Source: Litoditis marina
Taxonomy: Eukaryota > Nematoda > Chromadorea > Rhabditida > Rhabditidae
Direction: 5' to 3'
Assembly: GCA_964036275.1 (NCBI GenBank)
Contig: OZ038440.1
Span: 11,941,690 to 12,005,689, forward strand
DNA length: 64,000 nt
Of this stretch, positions 23,593 to 35,567 are shown piece by piece. The notes beneath the pieces are model-generated. The model saw only the letters and a program-made list of their open reading frames with translations. It searched no databases and had not been told where the DNA came from. Numbering within the stretch: the stretch's first letter is position 1; every line of letters starts with the position of its first letter. Made by a program: the position numbers and the translations under genes.

Positions 23593-23722
23593 TACTATCA
23601 GTCAATTACTCAGTCACGTGGAACATGTGGAATACAGCAGCACTCAAAAATGTGCGTTGACAAAGTGCACGATGCCTCGTTAGAATGCAAACTTTGCGTG
23701 ACTATTCAATTGACTTCTAGTA
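23593..23722. mobile_element. CACGTG MITE
   Basis: Starts CTATCAGTCAATTACTCAGT then CACGTG, and ends ACTATTCAATTGACTTCTAG. Reverse orientation relative to the 9255 copy. Confidence 0.75.
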
Positions 23723-23736
23723 TGTGTAAACTAGCA

Positions 23737-23924
23737 TATAGTGAGTGCCAAATGTATAAATTTCTGTCTCTCGGCGGAATCGAACCTGCGAGCAAAAGTT
23801 CGTAGCAGGGCGCTAACCACTGAGCACCTAACCAGAAAGCTTTCGAATCGAGCACATGTTTGCGTACACAGCGGAAAGTGAGATATACAGTACCCTCCCG
23901 CCGTTCCGTTAACGACGAATATAG
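23737..23924 (-). mobile_element. tRNA-like repeat, copy 1
   Basis: About 190 bases shared with 58981-59176. On the minus strand it contains AGTGGTTAGCGC (A-box and D-arm like) and GGTTCGATTCCGCCGAGAG (B box), preceded by the common flank GCGGGAGGGTACTGTATATC. It is not a functional tRNA, as the acceptor arms do not pair. It abuts the stop codon of the bZIP gene at 23943, so it may supply part of that 3' UTR. Confidence 0.65.
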
Positions 23925-23942
23925 TTCATTACAGAAACTATT

Positions 23943-26900
23943 CTATTTTCGATGATATTCCTGGTTTTGAAGTGAAATGAGCGTGGAACACTCTGGTTCA
24001 TCGTCGGTTTCGTCTGAGTCATCTTCTGGATCCTCTTCTTCTTGTTCGTCCTCATCCTCCATTTCCTCATCGTCAACTTCAGGTTCATCCTCAGAAGATT
24101 GATTCCGGTTTTCGCTAGAACTTCTGGTCTGTTTCTGAAACGACATACCTCAAAGTAACACACAAATCGTGTTAGGAAATCTACACACTCTCTCGCCTGT
24201 TGGCAAGTAATCAAGGACTGCTTGCCCCGCACGTCAGAAACATTGGCGCCAATTTTCAGCGATTCTACAAAAGCGAGAGAGCACGCAGGGCAATAGGGCC
24301 ACAGACAAGTGAGACAGTCTGCGTCTCTCTGGCCTGCGCACTCTCTCGAGGAGGCCGCTACAGAAGTAGCTTGCTAATTGGCAGAGAATTGTCCGAGCAT
24401 CGCTCAATCAATCGAACCCTCCGCTGTCTCCTGTCTTTATGGGTAAAATGGCGACTATATCGCGTCTACTCAATCGGTATGCTCAATTCCTTAGATCCTG
24501 CTGACCTCGTACTCACCAGACTTTTAATTTCGTGTTTTAGTTTTCTGATGGTCTTTTTGAATTTGTTTGTGGACGCCTTCCATTTTCTCTGTTCCTGAAA
24601 TTTTGAAAGCGTAAATGATCGATCGTATATTGCGTGCTTTCAAAATATGCGTTTGAAAAAGCGCTTCGAAAAGTGAACAGAAATCATTCATTTCGTTCTG
24701 TACAAAAAATAAGGGGTAAACAATGGTGGATCACTTGATAAAATTGAAATTTCAAAATATGTGCACGCTACAACCACGTTTCGACTCAAGTTGCTTTCTT
24801 TCAAAACAACTATAATACTGTTAGTCAATCGCACAGTCACGTTAAACATGTTAAACAGCAGAACTCATATGCGTGCAATGAAAAGGGCACGAGTCCTTAT
24901 TAGAATTTTGGATTAACGTGACTATTCAATTTACTTCTAGTTATATCTCATGTATCGTGTTTCCTCAACTGACCTCCAGTAATTGATTAATTGTCGTTTT
25001 CTGTTTTTCCCTACTTTTCTGCTGTGCCAGTCGGTTTCTCTCTTTTCGTTTCTTCTCTTTCTCTTTATAATTGCGTATCTGAAAATACTCAGAACATTTT
25101 TTATTTTAGGAAACTGAAACGCGATTCGTGTTTTGATGCAACCAGCTTTCTTGTATCTGTTATGAAGGTACTGAGTATGAAGGCTAACATCAAAATCGTC
25201 TCCTTTACAAGCCTTCATCGAAAAATGTTGTTTAATCCTGGGAAGTTGCTGAAAATCGATGAATTCATAAATTTTTGCAAACTTCTGTATCGGGTTGGTT
25301 GTCTTGCTAGGCGACATGCATTGCCAAACTTTCAAGGAAATTGGGGATGAAAAATGAGGGGCATGGATGTACGTTTATGTATCACAAGGTGTGACCAACA
25401 CTACAAACATTATGTTGAATGTATTCTGTATTATACTGTCCAGTCACCCCCCCCCCCTGTAAACGAAAAATGTCTTCATAATACTTATGTTTTTTTTCCA
25501 GAAATAGTCTTCGAAAATCTTGGCATGGTGCCAATGAGTCTCAGTGGGAATGGAACGAACTATATGCTTACATCAGCTTCCGAGAGCACTGGTGTAGAGA
25601 ACCTCGCAGGATGCTGTTGACGAACCTCACTGGCTGTATTTCTCCCTGAAGCTCATCTTCTGGTTTATTAACCAATATTATGTCAATAACGTCTTAATAC
25701 CGTGTTCTAATCTGACTCGATCGGGTTGGGTTACTGTAGAGCAATTGCACAACGTGACTTAAAAGAAAAAGAAAACTGAAACTCACGAGGTCAACTTGTT
25801 TTGAAATAGTTGATCTTATATTGGTGAACAACTATCTCCATACTAATCTCAACCATTAAATGAAATGTGTCGCTGATCTAACCAAGAGCGGAACAAGGGT
25901 TTATTGTACAATCGTCCCCCCCCCCCTTGAGCCGGAATAGGTTGGAATCCGACCCGTAGTACAATCGCCCCCCACCCCTAGGGGGGGGGTGATTGTACAA
26001 CGTCCTTCTTTACTGCAGGTTTGGATTGAGTGGGGGGCGATTGTTAAACAGGTCCGGGGTTGTACTATTACCCCCCATTTTGTATTGTGGGGGGTGATTG
26101 TTAAACGTCGACATTGTACAATTACCCCCCATTTACAATCACCCCCCATTTACAATCACCCCCCTCTCTATAGGAAATCGTATTGGGAGGGGGGTGATAG
26201 TACTACGGGGGAGACTTAAGGTGAGGGGGGGGGTGCAATTGTACAATTTTCCCCGGAACAATTCACAAACAACGTGAAAGTATGTACTCTACTATAAGTC
26301 AATCGAATAGTCACGTGATGTTAGCATTCTAATGAGGCATCGTGCACTTTGTCATTGCACGTTTCTGACTTCGGCTGTGTTTAACATGTTTCACGTGACT
26401 GTGTAAATTGGAATTTACTAACATTATAGTTTGTTTTTCATGAAATCGTGTGGTGGTTGTTGGTATACTCACCAGATGTGCTCGGCGATTCCACATATGG
26501 AATGGATTGTGGAGGTGTCAGTGCATACGGGGTATCAGGAGGACCTCCATGCCATGAATACTGACATGAACCACCTGGCTGATGAACAGGTCCTGAAGTA
26601 TAATAACTGATGAGAGGTAATTGACCTACTCAGAATTTGTAGTATAAATTGTGGAACCATGGGTTGGGTAGTGGGAGAATATAAGTGAATTAAACACACA
26701 GCTATAGTATTTGTGAAGTTCAAAGATCTTATGCAGTAGTCCGGATAAACCAGAAAATCAAATTTCATTCTGTGTTTTCACACAGTTTGCTGATAGTCTT
26801 TACCGGGTGTGGTAGCAATCCCTCGAAAACATCATGAGCTACCCTATGAGCAATATCTCACGGACTTCTCATGATATTCTATGGATTTCTATGCTTCAAC

Positions 26901-27760
26901 ATTAGAAGTTCACGAGTAGTTCATGAAGTGTTTATGAGATATGAGGTTGGACGGTTCGCTACGCTGAATGCAGGAGCAACAAAATAGTGCATGTTGGGAG
27001 AGCAGACGGCGTAGCAATTCCTCCAACCTCATGAAAAGTTTATATGAGTTTTTCGTAAGATACCTCATGAGCTACGCGTGAACTGGACTGAGATACCTTT
27101 GAAACTGAGATACTCCTGATAACTAGCACTCATTAATTCTCCATGTGTTCATCTAATCGTTTCCATCAGAACATCATCAACAACTTGCAAAGTTCCATTT
27201 TTATAGAATAGAAATTAATAGAATCACATGAAAAGTTGATGAGATTCAGTTCACGAGGTGACCTTATAGGCTTACGAACGTGAGGTAACAGCGCCACCTA
27301 AGAAATACTTCACTCACCACCTGGTGTGGCTGGGGCTGCTTGTACATGGTGGTACGGTGCCGGGAACTGCTGGTAGTGACCTGGATGGGCGAATTGTATG
27401 TTCGGAGGGTATTGTGGAGGGGGTGGGAGGCCTGGATACATCTGATGACTTGAGCCAGCTTGTTGTTGAGGATAACTAAACAAGGTTAGGAATACTGAGA
27501 CAAGATGAACTATCATTGTTATAGTTCTATATAGAGTAGAATGTCATAGATGAAGACAAAAAACGAGAGTGTATGTATCGCGAGAGACGCAGCAAGAGCT
27601 CTATCAATCAATACCTGGGATACACCATGGTTGGCTGATGAGAGGCCATTCCCGGTTGTGGATGGTGCTGGTACTGTGGCTGGGGGGCATGTTGGGGATG
27701 ATAACCGTGATGAGGTTCTGGGGCAGGAGCACGATAACCGCCCGGTGGCATGCCCTCCAT
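23943..27760 (-). CDS. bZIP transcription factor with P/Q/H-rich N-terminus and acidic tail
   Basis: Exons on the minus strand: 27760-27615, 27475-27318, 26592-26473, a possible 20-base exon 25645-25626, 25078-24974, 24594-24517 and 24134-23943. Residues 1-~140 are rich in Pro, Gln, His and Tyr, typical of an activation region. Exon 25078-24974 holds the basic region KRKERNRLAQQKSREKQ, which fits the bZIP pattern N-x7-R with Gln at the position normally held by the second Ala. The zipper runs into the next exon with Leu, Trp, Phe, Leu, Leu at successive d positions. The last exon is a long Glu/Asp-rich tail ending EYHRK. It would act in the nucleus as a dimer on DNA. The tiny exon is needed to correct the phase and is unproven. 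The ATG follows an AATTTCAG acceptor by six bases, consistent with trans-splicing. Two smaller bZIP genes lie at 43.8 and 48.8 kb. Confidence 0.82.
24238..24400. repeat. Dispersed repeat beginning ATTGGCGCCAATTTT, copy 2
   Basis: Related to 3460-3640. It sits in the last intron of the bZIP gene. Confidence 0.55.
24818..24943. mobile_element. CACGTG MITE in bZIP intron
   Basis: Begins CTGTTAGTCAATCGCACAGT and ends ACTATTCAATTTACTTCTAG. Both CACGTG cores are mutated (CACGTT, AACGTG). Confidence 0.75.
25908..26265. repeat. C/G-run inverted-repeat element, copy 1
   Basis: Alternating blocks of 6-13 C and 5-9 G are joined by short spacers such as ATTGTACAA and TGATTGT. Ends read GTACAATCGTCCCC and GTACAATTTTCCCC. 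A relative lies at 44148-44505. The block can fold as stacked C:G hairpins and contains several G-runs. It lies in the bZIP gene intron between 26473 and 25645. Confidence 0.75.
26285..26427. mobile_element. CACGTG MITE in bZIP intron
   Basis: Same orientation as the 9255 copy, with AGTCACGTGA near the left end and TTTCACGTGACTG near the right. It abuts the C/G-run element. Confidence 0.8.
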
Positions 27761-27769
27761 TTTAGTCTG

Positions 27770-29803
27770 AAATTGAAGATACGGAGAAACGTAAATTTCA
27801 AAATCACATGTTATTTTACTAAGAAATCAAGTTTTCAGATTTGTCAAGAAATAGATGTGAGAAAGTTAACGATGATGCATTACCATGCCTTTTGACACTA
27901 GTGTCTGTAGTGTCAAACTAAAAATTGTCCGTCACGGTTCTACCCGAAATAAGAATAATTGTCGAAGTGAGTTTGTTTAATAAATTCTACCCTGTTTTTT
28001 CTATGTTTTTACACAACATCAATGGAAAAATAATATTAGAGCAAGTGCATCTCAGAGAAAACAAAGGCGCAAAGCTGTGCTGTTATCAGTTAAAATCGAT
28101 AATGATTGTTAATTTGCTTAGACTAAAACTATCACCATTTTTCGTCATGTAGGATTTTTTTTCAATCTCCTGATGAAACCATTTCACTAAGATTTCCTAT
28201 AAACTCATCGAGGCACTCTCTTGATCTTCTTTCCCTGGCGCCAAAATAATCTCCTTTGCAATCATGACATGAATACCCCGTGAGTAAACTTCACAAAACA
28301 ACTCGTAGCTCTACAGGTTCACGAACCTGCGCACAGGTTTTCGTGAAAATGGCTTGGTCAGATCTCGCAGATTCCGAGGGGAGTACTACGCCACCAGATA
28401 TTACGAAGAGAATCCCTCGTGTCTTAGCGATCACTGGTGTTTTGAAGTGAACTGGAATATTCGTTTCAAGTCAGAACTGTTTCAAAAATGTTTTACCATC
28501 GTGTTCAAAAGAGCTACATTGACTACTCAAATTCTATTCACTCTCACTTAAGTATATTTAAGTGCAGGCTCTCTCCGGCTGTTTGTTTTGTCGTGAAGTT
28601 TAACTTAATTGTAGTGAATTGCTTCAAACCGCAATCTATCCACTTCATTCTGCACTAGCTGTCCTCTTCATCATAGCACGTTCAAAAGTCGGGTAGATTG
28701 TCTCAAAACACCATCAGTTCAACCGGCTGTTTAGTACTGGAGTTAAACTTCAAATGTTTCTGTGATTCTAGGAACGATGATTTCACCCCGTGAACAGCAA
28801 TGTTACATTATTCCCAACCCGACGTTAGAATCGTTTATGCACGACTCTTGGAACGCGTTTGACTTCTGATTTCAGCTGTACATAATGTGTCGTAACATGG
28901 AACGAACACCTGCTCCAAATTACAAGTTGTCAATTGAAATTTTTTAATTCACGTTTTCAATTTCAAAAATACCGAGAAAGTCGGTGACGTTTGTTTAGCA
29001 CGAACTATGCAACACATGAACAAAACCTTGTAGATTTGGCTGCAACGGAATGTTATTACAAACTACACACAAAAATCTAGATTGAAGCGCACCTCATATA
29101 TTTAATTCACAAAGTACTTTTTATCAAAATAACTGGTGTTCGGGATTCGTGTACTCTTCAGAATCCTTTCATTTCGATGGAGTCGATTCACAGTTGACAT
29201 GACTTGATATTTTTGCCGATGTGGGTATGGAGCGTCCTCTTTCTGAACATCCATAACGATATCTGATGCTACCATCTGATGTATTTGTAGTTTGATCTCG
29301 AATACTCTCGTGGAAATTCCTGTATGAGGGTATGTATCAACTACTTAGGTAGGTTCACAGGTTTATACCTTATAATGTCTAGACCAAAGTCGTTGTTGAT
29401 TTCAAACTCTCAATCTCTCTTTCTCTCTCCCCCTCTCTAGTAATTCAACTCTTCGTTTTCTCTTTTCATTTTGGTTTTCCATTTCTTTCACGCTTCTAGT
29501 GACTTGGGAAAGAGCAAGTGAGTGGGCTACATTCTCATACAAGGCATATATGTTGCTCATATTCCCCGTTCAGGAAATAAACTAGAAATGCAGTGTATCG
29601 TAAACGATCTAATTGAAGTCGACAAACTATTTCATTTCATCAATTAAGCAACAGGTGTTGGCGTTTGCGTGCAGAGATTTCCTCGAAATACCTCTTTCAA
29701 TTAACTATATAATTTATATATGATGCCCACTTTTGGGTCGGGTTTGAGAGAATACTGACTGTCCAGAAAACTTGAACATGTTACCAATTTAGCATAGATT
29801 CAT
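27770..29803. other. Gap upstream of bZIP gene
   Basis: No gene is supported. The region holds the putative 5' flank of the bZIP gene. Short ORFs here lack splice context. Confidence 0.4.
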
Positions 29804-30183
29804 CAAAAAGTGGCGGGCCAACAGTTGTGTGATTTGAACAAGCTTCTCAAGAACGGATGAAGTTTTAGGGACACTGCAACAAAAAGGGAGAAATATCAAG
29901 AGGATTATTATGGAGTGGTGATGCCACAGAAAGGAAAAAAATATTTTGCTAACTAGTTCGCGGTAGATGACGAGATACAGCTAAATAACTGTTTCGACAA
30001 CAGTAACCTCGCTCATTGTTAATAAATGTCGTAACGTATGTGAACATAAAAGCTGTGACTTGTGACCTACCGCGAACTAGTTAGAAAAATATGTTTCCCT
30101 TTTTGTTTCAGTGTCCCGAAAACTTCATCCGTTCTTGAGAAGCTCGTTCAAATCACACAACTGTTGGTGCCCCACTTTTTGTA
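29804..30183. mobile_element. Inverted-repeat DNA element
   Basis: The left arm starts CAAAAAGTGG and the right arm ends CCACTTTTTG, with about 90-base imperfect arms (CAACAGTTGTGTGATTTGAAC and its complement). A second internal pair, CTAACTAGTTCGCGGTAG, also mirrors. There is no transposase ORF, so it is non-autonomous. Its terminal AAAAAGTGG resembles that of 60699-61067. Confidence 0.75.
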
Positions 30184-30264
30184 GACATTCCGGAGGCATG
30201 TCTAAAAGCTTGAAGGGACTAGCTATATTTGCTCTGAAAATGAAAAACAAATGATAGCGGTACT

Positions 30265-30913
30265 ATAAATTGGATGAAAGCATGTTTGACGTCAACTTTG
30301 CTCATTTCACTTATCACATCATCGGGCCATCAGAAAAAACATCATGTTTACATGAAGTTTCATCAAAATTCCCCTGCTGCCCCCAAAAAATTTACGTCAA
30401 CTTTGCACTTTGGAAAACTGACGTCATCTGGACTTCAGAATCTTCAAAAACGTGGTTCAGATAAAGTTTCATCGTTAAAGGGGGGCAGAAAGGAGAGCTA
30501 GTTTAGGTACCCCGGGGTACCTAAATATAACGTTGCGCGCGTCAAAACAGGCAAACACGTGTCAATCGTATGCAAATTAGGTTCGTTAGTTTGAATTAAA
30601 AGTTATACTTATCAGTTTCTCTTGATAAGCTCTTTCATATTAACTTTCCTTTTTGTCCCCCTTCAATACTCCACTTTCCAACTATTATCATCGTTTGGAA
30701 GAATATTTGACGTCAACTTCGCACTTTTCCAGTATGACGTCACCTGGCCTCCAGAATCCCAGATAACGACATGTTCAGATGAAGTTCTATCGTAATTAAC
30801 CCACTTGCCCACTATTACTATCATTTGAAGAATAATGTGGCGTTGTGGCGTCAACTTTGTACTTTTCAACCTTGACTTCATCTGGCCTTCAGAATCCCAG
30901 AATACGACATGTT

Positions 30914-30961
<48 letters not shown>

Positions 30962-31325
30962 CTTTTACGGCAACAATTTCAGCCGTGTATTACTTTATTA
31001 AGAGAATTACATAATCACACACAAATCATATATCAACCGTAGAAGGACTGTCCGTAGAGGGGGTGGAGATAGGCATGGGTGAGCTTTGTTACCAGCGCAT
31101 GCGGTCCGCCAGACAGATACCGCGCCGAGCGGGGATCGAACCCAGGTCTGTGGAGCGACAGCCGAACGCTAACCACTTGACCACTCGGCCCTTAGATAAA
31201 GTTCCATCGTTAATAACCCACTTGCCAACCATTATCATCATTTGGAAAAATACTTGACGTCAACTTTGCATTTTTCAAAGATGACGTCATCTGGCCTTCA
31301 GAATCCCAGAATACGACATGTTTAT
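30265..31325. repeat. Degenerate tandem array with TGACGTCA-like motifs
   Basis: Units of roughly 120-150 bases repeat GACGTCAACTTTGCAC, TGACGTCATCTGG(C/A)CTTCAG, GACATGTTCAGAT and CCACTTGCCAACTATTATCA. At least four recognisable units occur, two interrupted by SINE sequence. No coding content is supported. Confidence 0.7.
30913..31194 (-). mobile_element. tRNA-derived SINE, full-length
   Basis: On the minus strand it opens with a tRNA-like head (GGCCGAGTGGTCAAGTGGTT, then GGGTTCGATCCCCGCTCGG), continues with a body ending TTGCCGTAAAAG and closes with a long (ATT)n tail. It is inserted inside a unit of the tandem array: removing it rejoins GACATGTT to AGAT. Confidence 0.75.
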
Positions 31326-31416
31326 AATAATAATAATAATAATAATAATCTTTTACGGCAACTATTTCAGCCGTGTATTACTTTATTAAGAGAATTACAT
31401 AATCACACACAAATCA
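31321..31416 (-). mobile_element. SINE, tail-side fragment
   Basis: Same (ATT)n tail and body as 30913-31194, but without the tRNA-like head. It starts at the same point of the tandem unit as the full copy, so the unit plus SINE was probably duplicated together. Confidence 0.65.
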
Positions 31417-31570
31417 GAGAAACTAAAAAAATGGAGGTACGCATCAGCCGGACCAAAGACAAATCGCGGGGGTATGGGGCAACGATGTTTTTAACCCACA
31501 AAACTATTGACCACTTCAGAAACAGAACAAATGTTTTTTTCAATAACTACAACAATATTGTGGAGCTATT

Positions 31571-33421
31571 TCAGATAGCTTGATGTCTGAAAGACGGAAG
31601 GGACATCCTTTTAGACGCTTCAGTCCCAGTGGCTGCCTGGTTGGGCGTTCTTGATACGGCGGTACTGGCGAAGGATATTCGCCTATTTGAACGGAACAAA
31701 TTGATTACAGCTGATCGGTACGGCTTAACGAAAATCAGAAATGACAGAGAGATGGAGTCACCGAGTAGCAGAATCGGCAAACCAAGTATTAGAGAGAACA
31801 GTTTTCTGGAAGAAAAAGAACTGAAATTTCGACCCGGTAATAAATACCATAATAACCAGCCTGGAACATTTGAACCTCAAATTGTTAACTCATTACTGTT
31901 GCTACTATTTTTCAAACGACGTGACTTCGTGTTTGATTCAACAAATTGTATCAACAACAATTACAATTCGTGAATTAAACGGAACAGAATGACACAAATA
32001 GTGCTGATAACTTGTTTTCTCTCAGACTAGTAAGTGAATTATGTGACGTGCTCACTCGCTAGTCATTTAAATCCAACCTAAAAGGCGATCGTTTCACGCG
32101 AAGTTTACAAATGCAGCGTAAGAAACGATGCCGTAGTCTTTATTTGCCAATGATTACAATACCAACGGACATTTTCATAGTATATTATCGCTGCACTTTT
32201 AACCTAGATTGGAAGTATGATTAGCGGGTTGTTTTTTGCCATAACAGCAAATGCAAACATACGATTGTAACTATGTATTTGTTCAAAACAACAATTGAAG
32301 AGTAATAAATCTAATGAACTCACATGTCTTGGAAATATCGGATGTTATAATAGGAAATAAATATCCCAGCCGCCATTGGTATCGCAAACTGACCAATCAT
32401 AAGACAGGCGTAGAAAATTATAAGAAGGAAAACAGTTTTCTGACCTTTGAGCACAGCACTCGAAGTTGTGTGGCGTCTCTTGTGAATTTTGTAGTAGACT
32501 CTGAAAGAGTATATATCATCAGAACCGTATTAGTTATTTTCAAGTTTTGTTTTGTGTGTTCCGTTACAAACAAACAGAGTTCGAATAAACTACAATTCCA
32601 TATTGAACATGTTGTAAGTTACGAGAAAACTGAATAGAGAGCCTTATGATTGCATGGTTGCATGGCTGATAGTCTTTTTCATTTAATTATTTTCATTTCC
32701 AACATCTGAGTGCGTAAATACTCATCAGAGACAAGAACATTCGCTCTTGCAGTGCTACTGAATTATGAACTGACGTTATCATTGCAAAAGGAAAGGCAAC
32801 GCATCCTCCAAACAGGCCAAGCAGAGCCTCTGCCAGAATGATATACGGAGCGATGCTGTCTGACAAAGACACCACTAGTCCCGAATATTCGTTGGGATAG
32901 TTGAAGACCTCGTTATACAACTCTGGATTGTACACTAGGTAGGCAATGTACGAATTGGGTATAGCTACCGCAATCGTACCACAAATAATAAGAGGAAGGA
33001 CCCATTTTCGTAACTTGCTGAGTGGAGCAACAACAGCAAAATAATTGAAACTAAACATGTAGCCGAAACTTGCCGCACACGCAAATGTTAAATATACAAC
33101 CATCATAGGCATGAATAGTGTCATAACTGTGCCAGCTTTTGGAAAACCGATATTCCAGATAAAAGTGTAGGGAAAAATAACCATAGGCTGATAGAGAATG
33201 CCCACCCAGGTAGTGGTCAATGTGGGCCACACAATACTATTGGTCAGAGCCCATTTGTAGGATTTGAATAGTTTATTAGAGTTGTTATGGAGAATGTAGA
33301 CTGTGAAACAGGTCAAAAAGACCGACACAATGACAATAAAGGTCAGAAGCTGTTTATAAAGAACGAAATATGGCTCTTCTTCTCGAAATCGCTGGTTGAT
33401 ACCATCGAAACTTCCATTCAT
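31571..33421 (-). CDS. Serpentine chemoreceptor, srh/sri-like (Str superfamily)
   Basis: Three exons: 33421-32775 (647 bases), 32500-32324 (177) and 31805-31571 (235), for 352 residues. Hydrophobic segments are placed as in a seven-transmembrane receptor. Landmarks are SYKWALTN with a Trp and Pro-rich stretch (YQPMVIFPY), KGQKTVFLLIIFY opening TM6, and LLLGDSISLS followed by VKPYRSAV closing TM7, the position of the HKPYR signature in Srh and Sri families. These are nematode chemosensory GPCRs on sensory cilia. Donors AC/GTCAGT and AT/GTGAGT join in phase. The paralogue at 38513-40094 has identical lengths for exons 1 and 2. No break is seen. Assignment between srh and sri is not possible by eye. 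Confidence 0.88.
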
Positions 33422-35197
33422 CGCTTTTTTCCTTGGGACAGTTGTAAGTCAACTAATTTCTCAGATAACTCTGAAAGCACTGAACGTGATATTGTTCACC
33501 CCACTTATATATCAGGTGCATTTGCGAAACACCTGTCAAGTTTCGTACAATGAGAATAATCCAAAATTGGAATGAGATAACTGTGATGTATGCTCCGGAA
33601 ATAAGAACAGTTAGTGCATACTGATCAGATTAGAGAACAAAAAGAAAAGTTTTCCCAAAGTTTATTTCAAGGACGCACAGAGGATGACAACTTTTCATCA
33701 CTTCATGAGCACCTCATCAAATCACGATTTCAGAATATTGATACACAGAAAATGTTCTGTGATGAGTCTGATCCAACACGGATTAACGGTTACAACACAA
33801 ACTGATGTTTCTATTTGTCTGTATATATGTTACTAGGCAGTGCCGAGAATAGAATCCCTAGGCTTCAAATGGCAATTGAAGAATGATTAAATGGAATTCA
33901 AATCGAAAATTTTCGACAAACATTGACATTAGACATTATATCAAAAGTTTCTGACAAACAGACAATCAAACGTCAATTTTTGCTTTGAGCTTTTGTGGGA
34001 GAAACTTTAAACGTAAGAAGGGGAGTAATCAAAAAAACATTAGGTTTATTTTATGAATATAAATAAAATCAAAGTTGAACTGTCAAACCATCAATTTCGT
34101 AACTAGGTACCAAGGCGTACAATACCTTTCTTTAAAATCGCTGTCTTGTTTATTGAAAACAACTCACAGCTCCGCCCCTCAGTAGGGTTCAATTTCAACG
34201 GAGTTACTAGTTATTAGTTGGAAAGATTCAAATGTTAATTGTTTTTCGCGTAAGAGAGGGAAATTGTATGCACAAAACACCTGATATGGTACGTCACTTT
34301 CTTCAACTAGCTGCAAAGTCCGCAAGATAAACTCCATTGACCAACGCTTTAACGAGGATTATGTAATCAACCGCCAACTTTCAAATGATCACTATTTACA
34401 CATTGAAATTGTCTATTTTCGAATTCAACTCTTTTTCACTATTCAATTTTTGAACGCACCACAAAAGTTAATGACAACAGTACGCTCTAAATTAGAGCTG
34501 AACCTGGTCGTGTTCATCGTTTTGTTACTTAAAGAACCTAGTTACAGTTCTGACCGGGAAAGGGGAGAGAGGAAACATATAACCTTTTTTGTTGTATCTT
34601 CCTTCGTTGTTCAGAAATAAGCAATGACACACATTACGTATGGCCGTATGGCCGTATGGAGACGCGGAAAACAAACTGAATAATAAAAGTTGTTTCTTAA
34701 CCTCTCTATTCCTATTACAATATCTCCGGTGAATGGAAAAACAACTATATTCAAATTGCACAAACATAACAAACTCGCATAGTTATTTATTCGCAAAATA
34801 TTTCACATTCAAATTATTGTTGGCGCAAATACTTCAAATTATCGACGAACGACCTAATCCGGTTGTTTCTATCAAACTCGTGGCACCCAAATAACAACAC
34901 TTTTCAATGGGGTCTTCACTAGACGAGCGTATAAACGCGGATAAGGACATCCATCCCCCCAATCCTCAGTTCAGGCTAGACTGCACGGCGCCACTCTAAG
35001 CTTAGTAGAAGGTTCTGTGTTACTCTACATCTGTAGCTATATGTAATTACGTACATTTCGCTTAAATGGAATGTACGGTCTCTGGCAGGAAGCACAGCCT
35101 TTTTTCGTTCGGCTTTGAAGAGTATCCGTCCCGGTCCACGCCTCGCAAGAGGACGGGTTTTTGATTCCCGTCGTTGAACCGTTCTCATGTTCCTTAT

Positions 35198-35460
35198 GCT
35201 GTATGTTGTATCATGTTTGTGTTGTGAACAATTAACAGTACATAGGGTTGTATGAGAGTGGGAGATAGAGAAAGAGAGGCATTCTCCAGTGCCGCCGGTG
35301 GAGAGACTGACCTAGCCCGCCGTGACACAACCATATTATGATTGTGGCACGTCGGCCCAGGTCAGTACACCCCCCCCCTGGACTGGATTTACCCCTCTTT
35401 CGCACTCTTTTTCTTTTCTCTTTTTTTCTCACCAAATCCAAAAACAAAACATTACGAAAA
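35198..35460. repeat. Direct repeat, left copy
   Basis: GTTGTATCATGTTTGTGTTG, TGAACAATTA, CATAGGGTTGTATGAGAGTG and later CACTCTTTTTCTTTTCTC followed by CACCAAATCC recur in the same order at 35960-36125. The pair flanks about 500 bases with coding-like content, as solo ends of a decayed mobile element might. Confidence 0.6.
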
Positions 35461-35463
35461 TAC

Positions 35464-35466
<3 letters not shown>

Positions 35467-35540
<74 letters not shown>
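35467..35540. repeat. (AT)n microsatellite
   Basis: About 37 uninterrupted AT dinucleotides. ORFs crossing it (alternating Ile-Tyr) are artefacts. Confidence 0.95.
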
Positions 35541-35544
<4 letters not shown>

Positions 35545-35567
35545 CGACATACACACACGGCCACAAA

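Noticed and set aside
30265..31325. Possible CRISPR array in the tandem repeats
   Set aside because: Units are degenerate and contiguous, without identical short repeats and unique spacers, in a eukaryotic context.
34976..35188. 70-codon minus-strand ORF with basic composition
   Set aside because: It is short, without splice or family support, at the edge of a decayed repeat.
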